Made by a program: the position numbers and the translations under genes. DNA of 64,000 nucleotides, taken from Sipunculus nudus (lineage: Eukaryota > Annelida > Sipuncula > Golfingiida > Sipunculidae). Positions 25,011 through 37,531 of the stretch are shown one piece after another. The stretch's first letter is position 1. Each line of letters opens with the position of its first letter. The notes below the pieces were generated by a model that was not told where the DNA came from, did no database searches, and was given only the letters and a program-made list of their open reading frames with translations. Location: positions 26,885,214-26,949,213 of the forward strand of contig CM049320.1 in assembly GCA_026874595.1 (NCBI GenBank), in the 5' to 3' direction.

Positions 25011-27135
25011 TTGGGCCGCTGTGGCAGGCTTTGAGATCTCCACACCCCTGGTGGCAATCTTAACTCTCAATGCGATGCTACCAAAAATTTTACCCCCTCC
25101 TAAATTTTTAGGGTAGCAAATAGCTGCTATTTGCGCTTGCGACTCATAGGGCCAATGTGGCAGTCCTGTCTCTTGTCCACTCCCTCTGGCGGCAATCTTA
25201 ACTCTCAATGCGATGCTACCAGAAATTTTACCCAGTCTTAAATTTTTTAGGGTAGCAAATAGCTGCTATTTGCGCGAGCGATTCATGGGGGCCCCTCTGT
25301 CTGCCTGCTCTCATGTACACTCCCCCTGGCGGCAGTCTTAACACTCAATGCGATGTTACTATATATTTAACCCCTCCTAAATTTTTTAGGGTAGCAAATA
25401 GCAGCTATTTGCGCGTGCGATTCATGGGGCCCCTGTGGCAGTCCTGTCTCTAGTCCACTCCCCCTGGCGGCACTGAGGTCCACTCCCCCTGGCGGCAATC
25501 TTAACTCTCAATGCGATGCTCCCAGAAATTTTACACCCTCCTTAATTTTTTAGGGTCGCAAATAGCTGCTATTTGCGCTTGCGATTCATGGGGCCCCTCT
25601 GTCTGCCCGATCTCATGTACACTCCCCCTGGCGGCAGTCTTAACACTCAATGCGATGCTACTATATATTGAACCCCTCCTAAATTTTTTAGGGTAGCAAA
25701 TAGCAGCTATTTGCGCGTGCGATTCATGGGGCCCCTGTGGCAGTCCTGTCTCTAGTCCACTCCCCCTTGCGGCAATCTTAACTCTCAATGCGATGCTACC
25801 AGGAATTTTACACCCTCCTAAATTTTTTAGGGTAGCAAATAGCTGCTATTTGCGCGTGCGATTCATGGGGCCCTTCTGTCTGCCCGCTCTCATGTACACT
25901 CCCCCTGGCGGCAGTCTTAACACTCAATGCGATGCTACTATATATTTAACCCCTCCTAAATTTTTTAGGGTAGCAAATAGCTGCTATTTGCGCGTGCGAT
26001 TCATGGGGCCCCTGTGGTAGTCCTGTCTCTAGTCCACTCCCCCTGGCGGCAATCTTAACTCTCAATGCGATGCTACCAGAAATTTACCCCTCCTAATTTT
26101 TTTAGGGTCGCAAATAGCTGCTATTTGCGCTTGCGATTCTTGGGGCCCCTCTGTCTGCCCGCTCTCATGTACACTCCCCCTGGCGGCAGTCTTAACACTC
26201 AATGCGATGCTACTATATATTGAACCCCTCCTAAATTTTTTAGGGTAGCAAATAGCAGCTATTTGCGCGTGCGATTCATGGGGGCCCCTCTGCCTGCCCG
26301 CACTCATGTCCACTCCCCCTGGCGGCAGTCATAACGCTCAATGCAATGCTACTATAAATTTTACCCCCTCCTAATTTTTTAGGGTAGCAAATAGCTGCTA
26401 TTTGCGCGTGCGATTATGGGGGCCCCTCTGTCTGTCCACTCTCATGTCCACACCCCCTGGTGGCAGTCTTGACATATTTTGTGGTAGCAAATAGCTGCTA
26501 TTTGCGCTTGCGACTCGTGGGGACCCCTCTGCCAGGCCGCTGAGATCTCCTCTCCCCCTGGCGGCAGTCTTCACAACTTTTATGGTAGCAAATAGCTGCT
26601 ATTTGCGCGTGCAATTCATTGGACCGCTGTGGCAGGCTTTGAGATCTCCACTCCCCCTGGTGGCAGTCTTAACACTCCATGCGCTGCTACTATTATTTTA
26701 CTTCCTCCTAATTTTTAGGGTAGCAAATAGCTGCTATTTGCGCGTGCGATTCATAGGGCCTCTGTGGCAGTCCTGTCTCTTGTCCACTCCCTCTGGCGGC
26801 AATCTTAACTCTCAATGCGATGCTACCAGAAATTTTACCCCCTCCTCAATTTTTTAGGGTAGCAAATAGCTGCTATTTGCGCGTGCGATTCATGGGGGCC
26901 CCTCTGTCTGCCCGCACTCATGTCCACTCCCCCTGGCGGCAATCTTAACTCTCAATGCGATGATACCAGAAATTTTACCCCCTCCTAAATTTTTTGGGTC
27001 GCAAATAGCTGCTATTTGTGTGTGCGATTCATGGGGCCCCAGTGGCTGGCCGCTCTCATTTCACTCCCCCTGCCGGCAACCTTAACATTAATGCGATGCT
27101 CTTATAAATTTTATCCCCTCCCAATTTTTTGTAGG
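25010..27135 (+). repeat. ~139-bp variant of the same array
   Basis: About 15 units, mostly near 139 bp. They share the GCAAATAGC/GCTATTTGC core and the CCCCCTGGCGGCA segment with the preceding array but carry an extra block: CTCAATGCGATGCTACC, AATTTTACCCC, CTCCTAAATTTTTTAGGG. In some units the centre base of the core is A instead of T (for example near 25.39, 25.69 and 26.25 kb). Two ~100-bp units reappear at about 26.48-26.68 kb inside it. The array decays at about 27.13 kb into a poly-C tract. Confidence 0.95.
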
Positions 27136-27248
27136 GTACTACAGGCTGCCAAAGCTTCCAGCAACCCATCCCCCCCCCCCCCGGCACTAATGAGAAACTG
27201 CCTGCGAAAAATCGAAAAGTCCCATAAGCTTAACTACAGGCCGCTACC

Positions 27249-27268
27249 GAAAACCGACAGTTCCCCGC
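27249..27268 (-). repeat. 20-bp array boundary motif, inverted copy
   Basis: GAAAACCGACAGTTCCCCGC is the exact reverse complement of 13873-13892. It lies about 115 bp beyond the last recognisable unit of the right-hand array, as the other copy lies at the outer edge of the left-hand array. The two arrays therefore seem to be members of one element family in opposite orientation, or the ends of one large composite. Confidence 0.8.
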
Positions 27269-27639
27269 CTATCTCTTACGAACTATTAAGACTTGCTGGC
27301 CATATTTACAGACGGAATATAATCGCTGGACATGTTTCCCATTCAACTGAAATGATATTAGTCTAGTTATGACTTTCGATAGAAAAAAATGCCTTTTGTT
27401 ATTGTAATATCAGTTTGAATGTGTATATAGTTTTAATAAATATAATATGTTATATATAAATATAAATAAATATAAAAATAATATATGTGCAATTAGAATA
27501 ACTATTAACCATTATTACTTTTAACCAGTTTAATACTTTATACAAAATTGGAAATGTCTTCCTGTGCCTATATTCATTGCCTAAGGCAGGCAAAAGGCGA
27601 TAATACCATCCCTTATTTTGGACAAATGCAGATACACAA

Positions 27640-27925
27640 TGTATTACTGACTGAATGAAAGTGAAGTCGGCGATTCAGCCATTTACAGGTTTTCAGAAAA
27701 CCCGGCCCGCACTGGCTCCCTCACATAGATTGACAGATTGAGTCGGTAAACAGTCGGATATTTAAAGCTAAAATAGAAAATACTGATAAAGATCGTAGTG
27801 AGGAAGTTGGAGGAAGCCGTTGAACCCGAAGAGAACCATCAAACTTATGGCAGCACCTGGGATCGAACCCGGGTCGCCAGCGGAGGAGGCCGAACGTTTC
27901 AACGCTCAGCTATCCAGGCCTCGGA
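27640..27925 (-). repeat. tRNA-derived SINE
   Basis: On the minus strand a box A-like word (TAGCTGAGCG, 27903-27912) is followed after about 35 bp by a box B-like word (GGGTTCGATCC, about 27859-27869), the RNA polymerase III promoter layout of a tRNA. The acceptor ends do not pair well and no stable anticodon arm is evident, so a functional tRNA is unlikely. The sequence continues into a non-tRNA body, as SINEs do. The 3' end is not defined. Confidence 0.6.
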
Positions 27926-27929
27926 TTAA

Positions 27930-28430
27930 TGTATGAGAGGCGCAATTTAAACTACTTGGAAATTTGTGCAAGTAGAATTATATGCATCTGGTTTGATATA
28001 TCCCTTTAGTCGAATAAGTTTATATCAGTTTTATTTTTGTTTAATGTATATAGATTATATATTCATTGTTTATTTTGTAAATTGTTTTTTTGTACCCGAT
28101 TTCTGAAATATGATTTATAATAGTACAGTTCTTCTTCTTGAATTGTAGGTATGAAATAAAAAATAATCTAATCCGATTCTTTTATGTAAATCCTTACATA
28201 CTTTACTATATCTGGCTTTTGAAGTTAAACTGTTTTATTTTGATCTATGTATATTTTAAAATCAAAACACGGTTTAATTGCGTCCTGAAATACATACTGT
28301 GACAGTGATTTTGTTGTTGATTTCACTTGATAATACTTTAATTTGTTAATATATAATCCCAATAATTCTTTTTCCTTTTCTTGTCGAAACATGCAAGGGT
28401 TGACACAATGATGGCTACCATACGTTGATA
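27930..28430. other. Non-coding, AT-rich
   Basis: I see nothing in this stretch beyond AT-rich sequence leading into the retroelement remnant that follows. Confidence 0.4.
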
Positions 28431-28434
28431 TTTT

Positions 28435-29240
28435 TGGATTGTAGCATCGCACCGTATAATTAAACGGGTGAAACCTAAATGCCTGGCCTGTAAAAAAGAC
28501 AAGATTCCATGCCTTGTAGCCAAGCCATGGCTCCTTTACCGGTTGAAATAGTAAAAATAATGGCCATTAGAGTGAGGAGTTTAGCTCTCACAGGACCTTC
28601 ATTTTGTGTGGAACATCCAAGACAAGGTTTTTTTTTGTTATATTTAAATGCGGGGTAATAAGAGCTGTAAATATGAACTTGTGGATTCGCTCTCATCAGA
28701 CAAATGCATTTTGGCATTCAAGCGATTCATTTACTCGTCGTGGATTCAGTTCCGTTGGCCTACTCTATACAGATGACGTCGGATCATTCAAATCTGCACA
28801 GTGTCAAATGGTCAGAACATATGGACACGTAGTCTGAAGTGGAAGTATACAGTTCCTAGAGCCACCTGGTTTACAAAATGGTTGGAAAGATTGGCGAGAA
28901 TATTTATTTTTTTTTTAAAGAAATTGGGTATAAAGACCCTACTTATGTGTGAAATAGAGACTACAAGAAGTTGAAGCAAGCATTAATTCAAGGCCCTTGA
29001 CCGTTGATGATGTATTACTTATCATGCCATTAACACCTGCACATTTTCTGATTGGCAGGTTTTTAAGTTTCATCTGCTAAGGTACGTGATGAGATTTTAT
29101 CTAAGAGCATAGACTTAATAGGATCAAAGAAAGGAAACAATTATTAGATAATTTTTGGTTCTCATAGAGAAAGAACTAAATGAATCAGCGGTCCTCTTGG
29201 GAGGGATCTGAATCGAAAGGTAAGTTGAGCGAGGGTCTGT
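28435..29240 (+). pseudogene. BEL/Pao-type retrotransposon integrase remnant
   Basis: Segments typical of BEL/Pao integrases appear in order but in changing frames. First comes a zinc-binding CLAC pair (about 28480-28491) in IIKRVKPKCLACKKD. Then come CGVIRAVNMNLW and FTRRGFSSV (about 28650-28750), YTDDVGSFKSAQ (the usual SDN-x-x-x-FKSA region), RATWFTKWLERLARI (about 28858-28900) and LQEVEASINSRPLT leading into PLTPAHFLIGRF (about 28965-29070). A further decayed QLLDNFW-like segment lies near 29140. Integrase inserts the element's cDNA into host DNA. Frame changes and stops show that this copy is dead. No LTRs or other pol domains were found beside it. Confidence 0.75.
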
Positions 29241-29249
29241 GGCGCATAT

Positions 29250-29970
29250 CGGTAAGTAAAGCCTCAAGACGTGCGAATGAAGGAAGGGAGGGATATACGA
29301 GCTGTTAGTGTTAAAACAGCCAATTTGTTAGATCCATTCAGTTACTTCACAAGGGAGATGTTAACTTTCAGCCGTCATGCAGCAAATGAATATACTGATA
29401 TCTACCCTGATAAATGACAGAGGCCTGTTGACGTTTCACATAGTAATGAAACTTTGAAACCGAAATATCACCAATAATGCAATCAAGCATGGATTCTGCA
29501 CCTCAGTAACCCACTGATAATGAAGATACTCAGTACTCTTCTGTTAGCTTTGCTGATGCTATGCCCCCTTCTGATAGCTTTAAAATGTTAGACGCTTTCC
29601 CATATTTTCACACTCCAACTCCCTTGTAATATTTTATACATGTATACAGTGACATTTAAACCCAGTGCTTAGTTTTTATGTTGCTTCCCTTTATGTTAAT
29701 CGTAGTTATCAACCTGGATTTTCCGTCGCTAAGTTTCATCCATCCCTCTTACGTACTCTTCATACATGCTGCTGATCACTCATGCTTCATGGTTTCAGGT
29801 TCTCAGAGCCACAGGCATCGACAGCAATATCAACTGTGAGGGGCTGCTTGTATTTACTTGTCGCCTCTACTGGTGCCGGGATAATTTATTATGCCGGTTT
29901 AAATGGGCCTTCAATGCCGGTTTATGTAATCATTCCCATAAAAAAATATTTGCATGGGATACCGAATACT
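29250..29970. other. Non-coding
   Basis: No gene or repeat is recognised between the BEL/Pao remnant and the next array. The + frames at 29766-30164 run into the array and have no recognisable domain. Confidence 0.4.
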
Positions 29971-29977
29971 GTTATTG

Positions 29978-31660
29978 TATCCGCCAAAACAGAGTTTTGC
30001 GGATACTATGTTTTCAGCTGCACGCCGCCGCCGCCGCCGCGGAATTTTACGAAACCCGGGATTATGTTCGGGTCACATGTGAACTGCTGCGCCCTGATTT
30101 TGTTTTGACCTCTGACCTTTCCGCTGCGCTCTGCGTCCGTTTGTGCGTCTGTTTCCACACATAAACCCACATATCTCGGGAACCGTTTGACGGATCAGGA
30201 AAATTTGTTTGCACAAATGTAGCCCTTGGAGAGCTTTATAACATACAGAAAAAAATGGTGGCGCCACCTGCAACCATGTTTGCACAGTGTCCATCTGTTC
30301 GTCTGCCTTGGGTTAAAATCACTCATATCTCTGCAGTGACTTGACTAATTCACCTGAAATTTGGCATGCGTATACATCTTGGATAGCTTTTCTGATTTTG
30401 TGACAGGTGGCGCCGCCTACATTCACGTTTACGCTGCAGACATCCAAGCTCATATCTCGGGAACCGTTTGACCGATCAGGAAATTTGTTTTGCACAAATG
30501 TAGCCCTTGGAGAGCTTTATAACATACACAAAAAATGGTGGCGCCACCTGCAACCATGTTTGCACAGTGTCCATCTGTTCGTCTGCCTTGGGATAAAATC
30601 ACTCATATCTCTGCACTGACTTGACTAATCCACCTGAAATTTGGCATGCGTATACATCCTGGATAGCTTTTCTGATTTTGTGACAGGTGGCGCCACCTAC
30701 ATTCACGTTTACGCCGTAGACATCCAAGCTCATATCTCGGGAACCGTTTGACCGATCAGGAAATTTTTTTGCACAAATGTAGCCCTTGGAGAGCTTTATA
30801 ACATACACAAAAAATGGTGGCGCCACCTGCAACCATGTTTGCATAGTGTCCATCTGTTCGTCTGCCTTGGGTTAAAATCACTCATATCTCTGCAGTGACT
30901 TGACTAATTCACCTGAAATTCGGCATGCGTATACATCCTGGATAGTTTTTCTGATTTTATGACAGGTGGCGCCACCTACATTCATGTTTACGCTGCAGAC
31001 ATCCAAGCTCATATCTCGGGAACCGTTTGACCGATCAGGAAAATATTTTTGCACAAATGTAGCCCTTGGAGAGCTTTATAACACACGCAAAACTGGTGGC
31101 GCCACCTACAGCCATTTTTGCACAGCTCCTGTCTGTTTGTCTGCCATGGGATAAAATCACTCATATCTCGGCAGTGGTTTGACATATCTGGCTAAAATTT
31201 TGCAGGTTTATATATCCCCGACAGCTCTATTGATTTTATGACAGGTGGAGCCACCTGCATTCTAGTTTATGCAGCAGACATCCAAGCTCATATCTTGGGA
31301 ACCGTTTGACTGATTGGGCCAAAGTTTTGCATGTGTATAGTTCTCACATAGCTCTTTATCATACGCAAAACTGGTGCCGTCACCTGCAACCATTTTTGCT
31401 CAGCGTCCATCTGATTGTCTGCCACGGGCTAAAATCACTCAAATACATGTTGTGGTTTGACTTATCTGCCTTAAATTTTTCATATGTATACAACTGGGAC
31501 GGCTTTCTGGATCTTGGGGGGGGGGGGGGGGGGCAACCTTCATACACAATTTGGCTGCAGACATCCATGCTAATATGCAACACTTCACTCTATTTCCCCT
31601 TGCCACTTAATTCATGCCTCACTTCACCCGTTCCACTCTGATTTAGGCGGATACACGTAG
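29978..31660 (+). repeat. ~280-bp GGTGGCGCCACC array with inverted ends
   Basis: Five tandem units of about 280 bp begin at CATATCTCGGGAACCGTTTG (30170, 30451, 30731, 31010, 31289). Each unit has two copies of the palindrome GGTGGCGCCACC or a near variant. The outer ends are inverted: GTATCCGCC-AAAAC-AGAGT at 29978 pairs with the reverse complement of ACTCTGATTTAGGCGGATAC ending near 31652, apart from about two differences. The left end also forms a local hairpin (GTATCCGC...GCGGATAC, 29978-30006). A run of about 16 G lies near 31517. I infer a non-autonomous DNA element with internal tandem repeats. No transposase is present. Confidence 0.75.
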
Positions 31661-32984
31661 TCGCTTGTCGACTACCCGTATTCTAGTATTAAAAATGACT
31701 GTTAAACAAGAAAATAAATATCAGTTATTGCTTGTATTAATAAATATATGATATAAAATGTTTGGTCTATATTTAAGAGAAAGTAATCACTATTAATATA
31801 ACACTGCCAGGGGAATGCCATTGTACCCTTGTGCGGCCGAAGCTGGATTCATCTGGTTTTTAACCCGCATTTAAAGCGATCAAACAAATGAGTAATTGAC
31901 TGTGCTTGGACAGGAAGGTTGGTTATAAATGATAAAAAATGAAATAGGAACAGTGTTTCACTGAATATATGCTTAACCCGGTAATCTATGCTAAACTTGC
32001 AGATATAACAAGCCAGCACAGATAAGAGACTATCTGATTTTTATCCGATATAACCCTCATAAGCACACTGTGTGGTTAAATAATGACGTATATCAAGAAC
32101 ATCAGAACTGTGAACCCCTTATACGTGAATGGTAAACTACATACTGCATACAGTAGGTTGGATTTACATACATATATTATTATCATTACACTTATTTTTA
32201 TACTTACATAATTATACCTTGGAACACCTTTTGCAACAAATTTGAAATAAATGTAAGTTTTCATCCTCGTCAGATAATACATAGACGCAACAGAAGGTCA
32301 GTGCACCGATATAATTTCTGTAGAATGCATTGTGATATGTTCTACAGCTGGCATGGTATTACAACTGCCATTATTTTTAACGTAAGGAAATATTACTTAG
32401 TACAAACATTCTTCTCTTAAACACCTACAGCCAACGTCTACTGCTTCGTAGAGTATCATCCTAATACCCATTGATAGAGTCTAAGGGGAAAGCTCCTCGA
32501 AATCATCAAGTATTGCGAGGGGACGATGTTATCATTTTTATTCTATATTTCTATATGATATAATACCACAGGACTACATGGCATGCAATAATCGTTTAGT
32601 AGGACAGGGTAAAGCACATTATAGTAAAACGAATCTTGATTGTTTTGATTTCCTCAAAGAAATGTCCGAGTGACTGGAGCTGAAATCCAATAAAGGTTTA
32701 CTGAAAATTAGAGTAAATTATTTCGGCAGATGGGGTAAAAATTAACATGGGCGGTGACTGAGACACGTACATGTTTTGCCTACAGATTCAGGATTGCTCA
32801 GACTCTGCCATTCTTATTTAACAAAAAAAAAAGACCAGACGTATGTAAACAGTTTTTCTTGGCACTTTTAACCCAGTTACATGTAGAGAGACCAACATTT
32901 TTTTTTTAATCTGCTGGATAAAGGTGTATATAAAAGATGTCTGCATACAGCACACGGACGATTTCGGATGTACCCTCAGCGTAT

Positions 32985-33057
<73 letters not shown>

Positions 33058-34659
33058 ATCATGCATATATCATATACAAAATAGCTGGGAGTCGGATTAC
33101 GTTCTGGAAACTTAGACTCTCGGTTTCTGGGTATGGTTTGTGGAAACAAGGATGGAATCGTATTCTTCAAGCTAGATTTAATAATTTAATCTGATATATA
33201 GTACATGTATATCAGTATCAAACGTGTTTTAACTGCAAATATGTTTGCACCCCTGTTCTCCTCCTTGAAACTGTAAACATGAAGCCTTTAAAACACAACT
33301 ATAAATATAACTATACATATATACATATATATATATATATGTACTCGGCGGGTGTATGCACATCCAATGCCAAGTACACATTAAGGTATTCAGTGGGAGA
33401 CTCCTGGTTTTTACTCCATCAAAATATACGAATATGGTGGACATATTTGATATAGTTCTTAGTTTTTTTACACTCATGTAAATATCTAAATACGCTTAGA
33501 TAGACAAATTACTCATTAAAACCATCATAACGATGATGATAGTGTTACAACCACAGATACGCGAAGGAATCTAGGGAACCAGTCCGGGAAAACGTTCGGC
33601 ATTAAATCAGATAATTTAGTGTTTCCGACTAAGATGCAGGAGGCCAACGCAGATAATTCATTCAATCCACATCATAACCATATCCCGAGCTCGCTCTTAA
33701 TATAAATGTATATATAATGTGAATATATTGCTGACCATCCTATTGTCCCACCATAATTGCCGTTTTATCACACTGCCTGTTGTATGTTTAACAACATAGA
33801 CGGTGGTTCTACTTGGTTTCATACTTCCTGCTGTGTTCACCAGCCGTTCCCACCAAGACAGTTGTCTCTCTATCATTGCTTGATTTTCCACCTGTTTACA
33901 TACAGGGCGGTGACTGTGGTGAATTTTCAACCGGTAAGTGACAGTAATGTATAAGTAAAACAACTCACTTTGTTTCACCATAATGGCTTTTCAAAGGTGT
34001 ACACACGTACAAAAACTTTGGCATCTCTCAGTGTCGTAAATATTTGGCAAAACAATAAAACGTGTAATGTTGACTTTGCCAGATTTTCCTTCCATCAGAC
34101 TAAAGGAATTAGTTGTGACATTTTTTAACCCCTGCTTGATATAAACTGTTTTTATTAAAAAAATAGATAGGTCTTATTTATATGACCTTGCGCGCATTGT
34201 AACATGATGAAATTATCACCACATGTATTTATTCGCTGAATGGGTATAAATCGGGTACATTTTCTTGTAAAACTTAAACTATTTTTTATCTGTGCTGTAA
34301 TATGGGTAAAATTTTAGAATATTTTTAGATGACAGCAGTCAAAGCTACTTGCATTGAATAACTCTTGTTATATCTATGATCCCCTATATACATTATCTGC
34401 TGACTGCTGTCAACTATACCTGTGATTGTTAGTTTGCTATAATAAGAAGTTTTAGTAACTGCTGATGGTATTATGTAAGCATATGTGGTCACTTTAGATA
34501 ATACCTCCTCTTAATACAAGTCATCAACACCTAAGGCATAATACATATATTACAGAACCGCAGACCATTATTTACTAGGTACCACAAATGACCTCTCAGG
34601 GTCAGCGCATATTTTACACAATATATCTTGCTCAACCTTATTTTTATAATTATTACCAC

Positions 34660-34707
<48 letters not shown>

Positions 34708-36040
34708 ATATTATTATTATTACTATTATATAACAATTATTACGATTATTATTATCATCATCATTATTATTATTATTATTATCATTATTGTATTTTAATG
34801 AAGCAATATTCTTTAATATTAAGAGTACTGCCGCAGGATCAATGTTTAATAACCTTTAGTAATTAAGAATCTTGGTATAGGCCCTTTTTACAAGAAGACT
34901 TAAAATTAATGAACTAAACAAATTTCAACTATGCATGATACCTTTATCGCAACTATCTTACATAGTTTCCTAGTTATATGCAAATTAAGGTGTTACATCA
35001 AGAATTAAAATGTAAAAAGAATTGTCCAAATCTGATCTGAGCATGGATCGTGAATTCAGCGTATCAAGTTTTATTTTGCATTTTAATGTGATTCCTCATA
35101 TCCGCTTCATCTGTAATTGTCCGACTGCAACAAAATATGGTCTTTACCAGGAACAATGATGCTGACCTTTGTCGCTTGTTATAAAGTTACGATGCACAAT
35201 CATTTTGCATAACACGTTATTTTCTGTGATAATAATCTGCTACCCCACTTTTATTTAATTATATTATCAAATTATCCAGTAAATATCTGAATTATTGTAA
35301 TATTAATTTCTTTACCTGAAATTCCTATTTATAATATTGATAATAAAAATAAAAATAATAATAACTATTATATTAATATTATTATTATAATTATCATCAA
35401 AACACAAGTATTAGTAGTCGTAGAAGTAGTGGTCGTGTTAGTAGTATATGTAGTAGAACATTGCAAACAATTTATTCTACTTAGTACAACGATCACTTTC
35501 GTTGATCTATGATAAAAAAAACACATGCAACATTATTACAAAGTTTTATTAGTCCATACACTTGTGCTCTCTTGCCTGCATTCATTTTAGATTGTCTTTA
35601 TTAGTATATGCAAAACAGTGCCAGCTAATATTATTTTGTTGTAAGTATGTAACCATTTACAATTTAACCTTTTCCAAGATATGTATTTTAAAATTCTTTT
35701 TAAAATAAAAAATAGACAAATATGCTCATCAGCAGACAGCAGACAGAATGTTATTTGTATGAAGCATATGAAAATATTTACCCTCCAGGGTGAGGCATTA
35801 ATTGACAAAGATCTGAAGACAATATACGTTTAGTACATCTAACCAGCATGTTGCTCCCTGGCTAAAAATTATTTACATATCTAACAGCTATTGAAAAAAA
35901 ATCAGAGGGCAAAAGTGTTTCCATATTTATGGATACAGCCTAATATCATTTTAACAACCATACAGATACAAATGAACTCGATGTCGAAATAAAAACCGGA
36001 CTGGTTTTTGTGGCTCCTGTTTTTAAAACTCTTACTATAG
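31660..36040. other. Non-coding with long microsatellites
   Basis: No gene is recognised. Microsatellites include a 69-bp AT run at about 32987-33055, an AT tract near 33322-33340 and an AAT/ATT compound tract at about 34662-34790. Short open frames in these tracts translate to IYIY or III/YYY peptides and are not genes. Confidence 0.5.
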
Positions 36041-36044
36041 ATAT

Positions 36045-36690
36045 GAGACGGTTGTTGCGAGATCCTGAAAAGGATTTATTGGCAGCTCTCAAGCCCTTCA
36101 GGGAGACCTACAGGCTATCTTTGTATTTTCTCTGCCAACCAAATTAAGGCTTTCCTTTATATAGCACCCAATAGATAAGTTGTGTTTGTATGTGGTCATC
36201 CGGCATACGGTAGATATGAATTGCCCATCTAATTTGGGTCGTTGCATGATGGGGCTGGTGCTGGGAATTACTGGCAGCTTCCGGACCTAAGTCTCTGGAT
36301 CTTATCTTGCCATCGTATATAAAACTGTGTTCGTAGTCGTTTAAGGTAAACGTAACATCTGGTTTTTATGGTTCCTGTCAATCGTTCAGTTTTCGCGGGC
36401 GAGAGAGAGAGGAAGCTGAGGAACACTGCTCGGTACACTTTTATTTTCATGGTAGGACCAATTCTGCTTGTTTGGCATTCTGTTAATGGCCTCGGCATCT
36501 ATGATCGTCATGCATTTGGAACTGGAGGAGAGGTTTTCAACTGCATGCAGATTATGTCCCCTCAGTGGGTGGGACATGTAGTTTGTTGTATTGTTTTTCA
36601 GCGACGGGCTTCAGTCTTCTTCGTACTGAAGGTGAGGCTAAATTGTCCCAGGGCGTTCGGAAGCAGTTTATAATAAAATTATAAAAAATT
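36045..36690 (-). pseudogene. LINE reverse-transcriptase C-terminal remnant
   Basis: Read on the minus strand, pieces of a non-LTR retrotransposon C-terminal region occur in the right order: FSLTFSTKKTE near 36630, GPTMKIKVYRAVFLS near 36440, LRTQFYIRWQDKIQ near 36310, then RWAIHIYRMPDDHIQTQLIYW near 36190 and a final Lys/Gln-rich tail to about 36045. They match the layout N-TKKTE, TK-x-KVY-AV, WQD-I and RWAGH-x-RMPD of RTE/jockey-type LINEs in invertebrates. Stops and frame changes interrupt them, so this is an inactive, 5'-truncated copy. The clade is uncertain. Confidence 0.7.
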
Positions 36691-37439
36691 CGCGGATAAA
36701 CCTAATGAAAATATTCGGACAGCCATTCATTTCTAATGTCCATGGATAACCGCTGCGATAAGTGAATCCGTCAGTAAGATGTAAGTTTGCCATTCCCAGT
36801 ATTTTAAAGATTATTATCGTTATTATTATTATTAATTTTATTATTATTATTATTATGCTCTATTTCACCACACCTGTTCACCTGTTTTGTGATAATTTTC
36901 AAACAATGTATAGTAAATTAACAGTATTTACCTCAAGAGTTAGTCATACAGATGCGGCGATAATCTAAGAGCAAAATTATGCTCTACCGTTATAGGTGAC
37001 ACGTCTTTTCCAGAAAGAACCATGACTTCACAGATGTACGGTCTTGTAACATTTCAGTGACGAACGAAGCTGACAGTCTGAAACTACATACATGTGATGG
37101 TTTGTATTGATTATATCACAGTTGCATCTGTATGTCACACGTTTGTTACTTCACACATACGTTCTTCCTACATTACATGGAAAAACAGGTACGACCAATT
37201 GAAATTACACCATACGTTTTGTAGTTCTTTGTATACAGGTCAGTACCGTTCAGGCTTTATAAGTAAATATATTTATTTCCCATGTATTTATATCATCAAA
37301 ATCCTCACATTTTCTTCTTTGTTAAAAGCTTATTTTATAGAAAAAAATATAGTTGAAGGAAATATTTAAAATAAAAATATGTGGGCAGAGGTGTTGGAAA
37401 AGCGTTATTTCTTGAAAATGAGGACAACATTACTACATA
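36690..37439. other. Non-coding; ATT microsatellite
   Basis: No gene is recognised. An ATT-rich short tandem repeat lies at about 36812-36855. Confidence 0.4.
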
Positions 37440-37531
37440 CAGTGGAGCGCCGTTCATCCGAACACCGTTTATCCGTAAAATCGTTTATCCGTAATTAAAA
37501 CTGGAGAACCGAAATTATGACCGTTTATCCG
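37440..37531 (+). repeat. pogo/Tigger 5' terminal and subterminal repeats
   Basis: The element starts with CAGTGG at 37440, directly after a TA, the target dinucleotide of Tc1/mariner-superfamily elements. The word GTTTATCCG (first copy GTTCATCCG) occurs four times at 37452, 37467, 37483 and 37523. Such subterminal copies usually bind the transposase. I did not find the matching inverted 3' terminus downstream. Confidence 0.75.

Noticed and set aside
27838-27925. Possible intact tRNA gene on the minus strand
   Set aside because: Box A and B words are present, but acceptor and anticodon stems do not pair convincingly. A SINE head is more likely.
32818-33170. Open frames rich in IYIYIY on both strands
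   Set aside because: They arise from a long AT microsatellite.
36368-36673. 101-codon + frame as a gene
   Set aside because: It is the antisense shadow of the LINE remnant on the minus strand.
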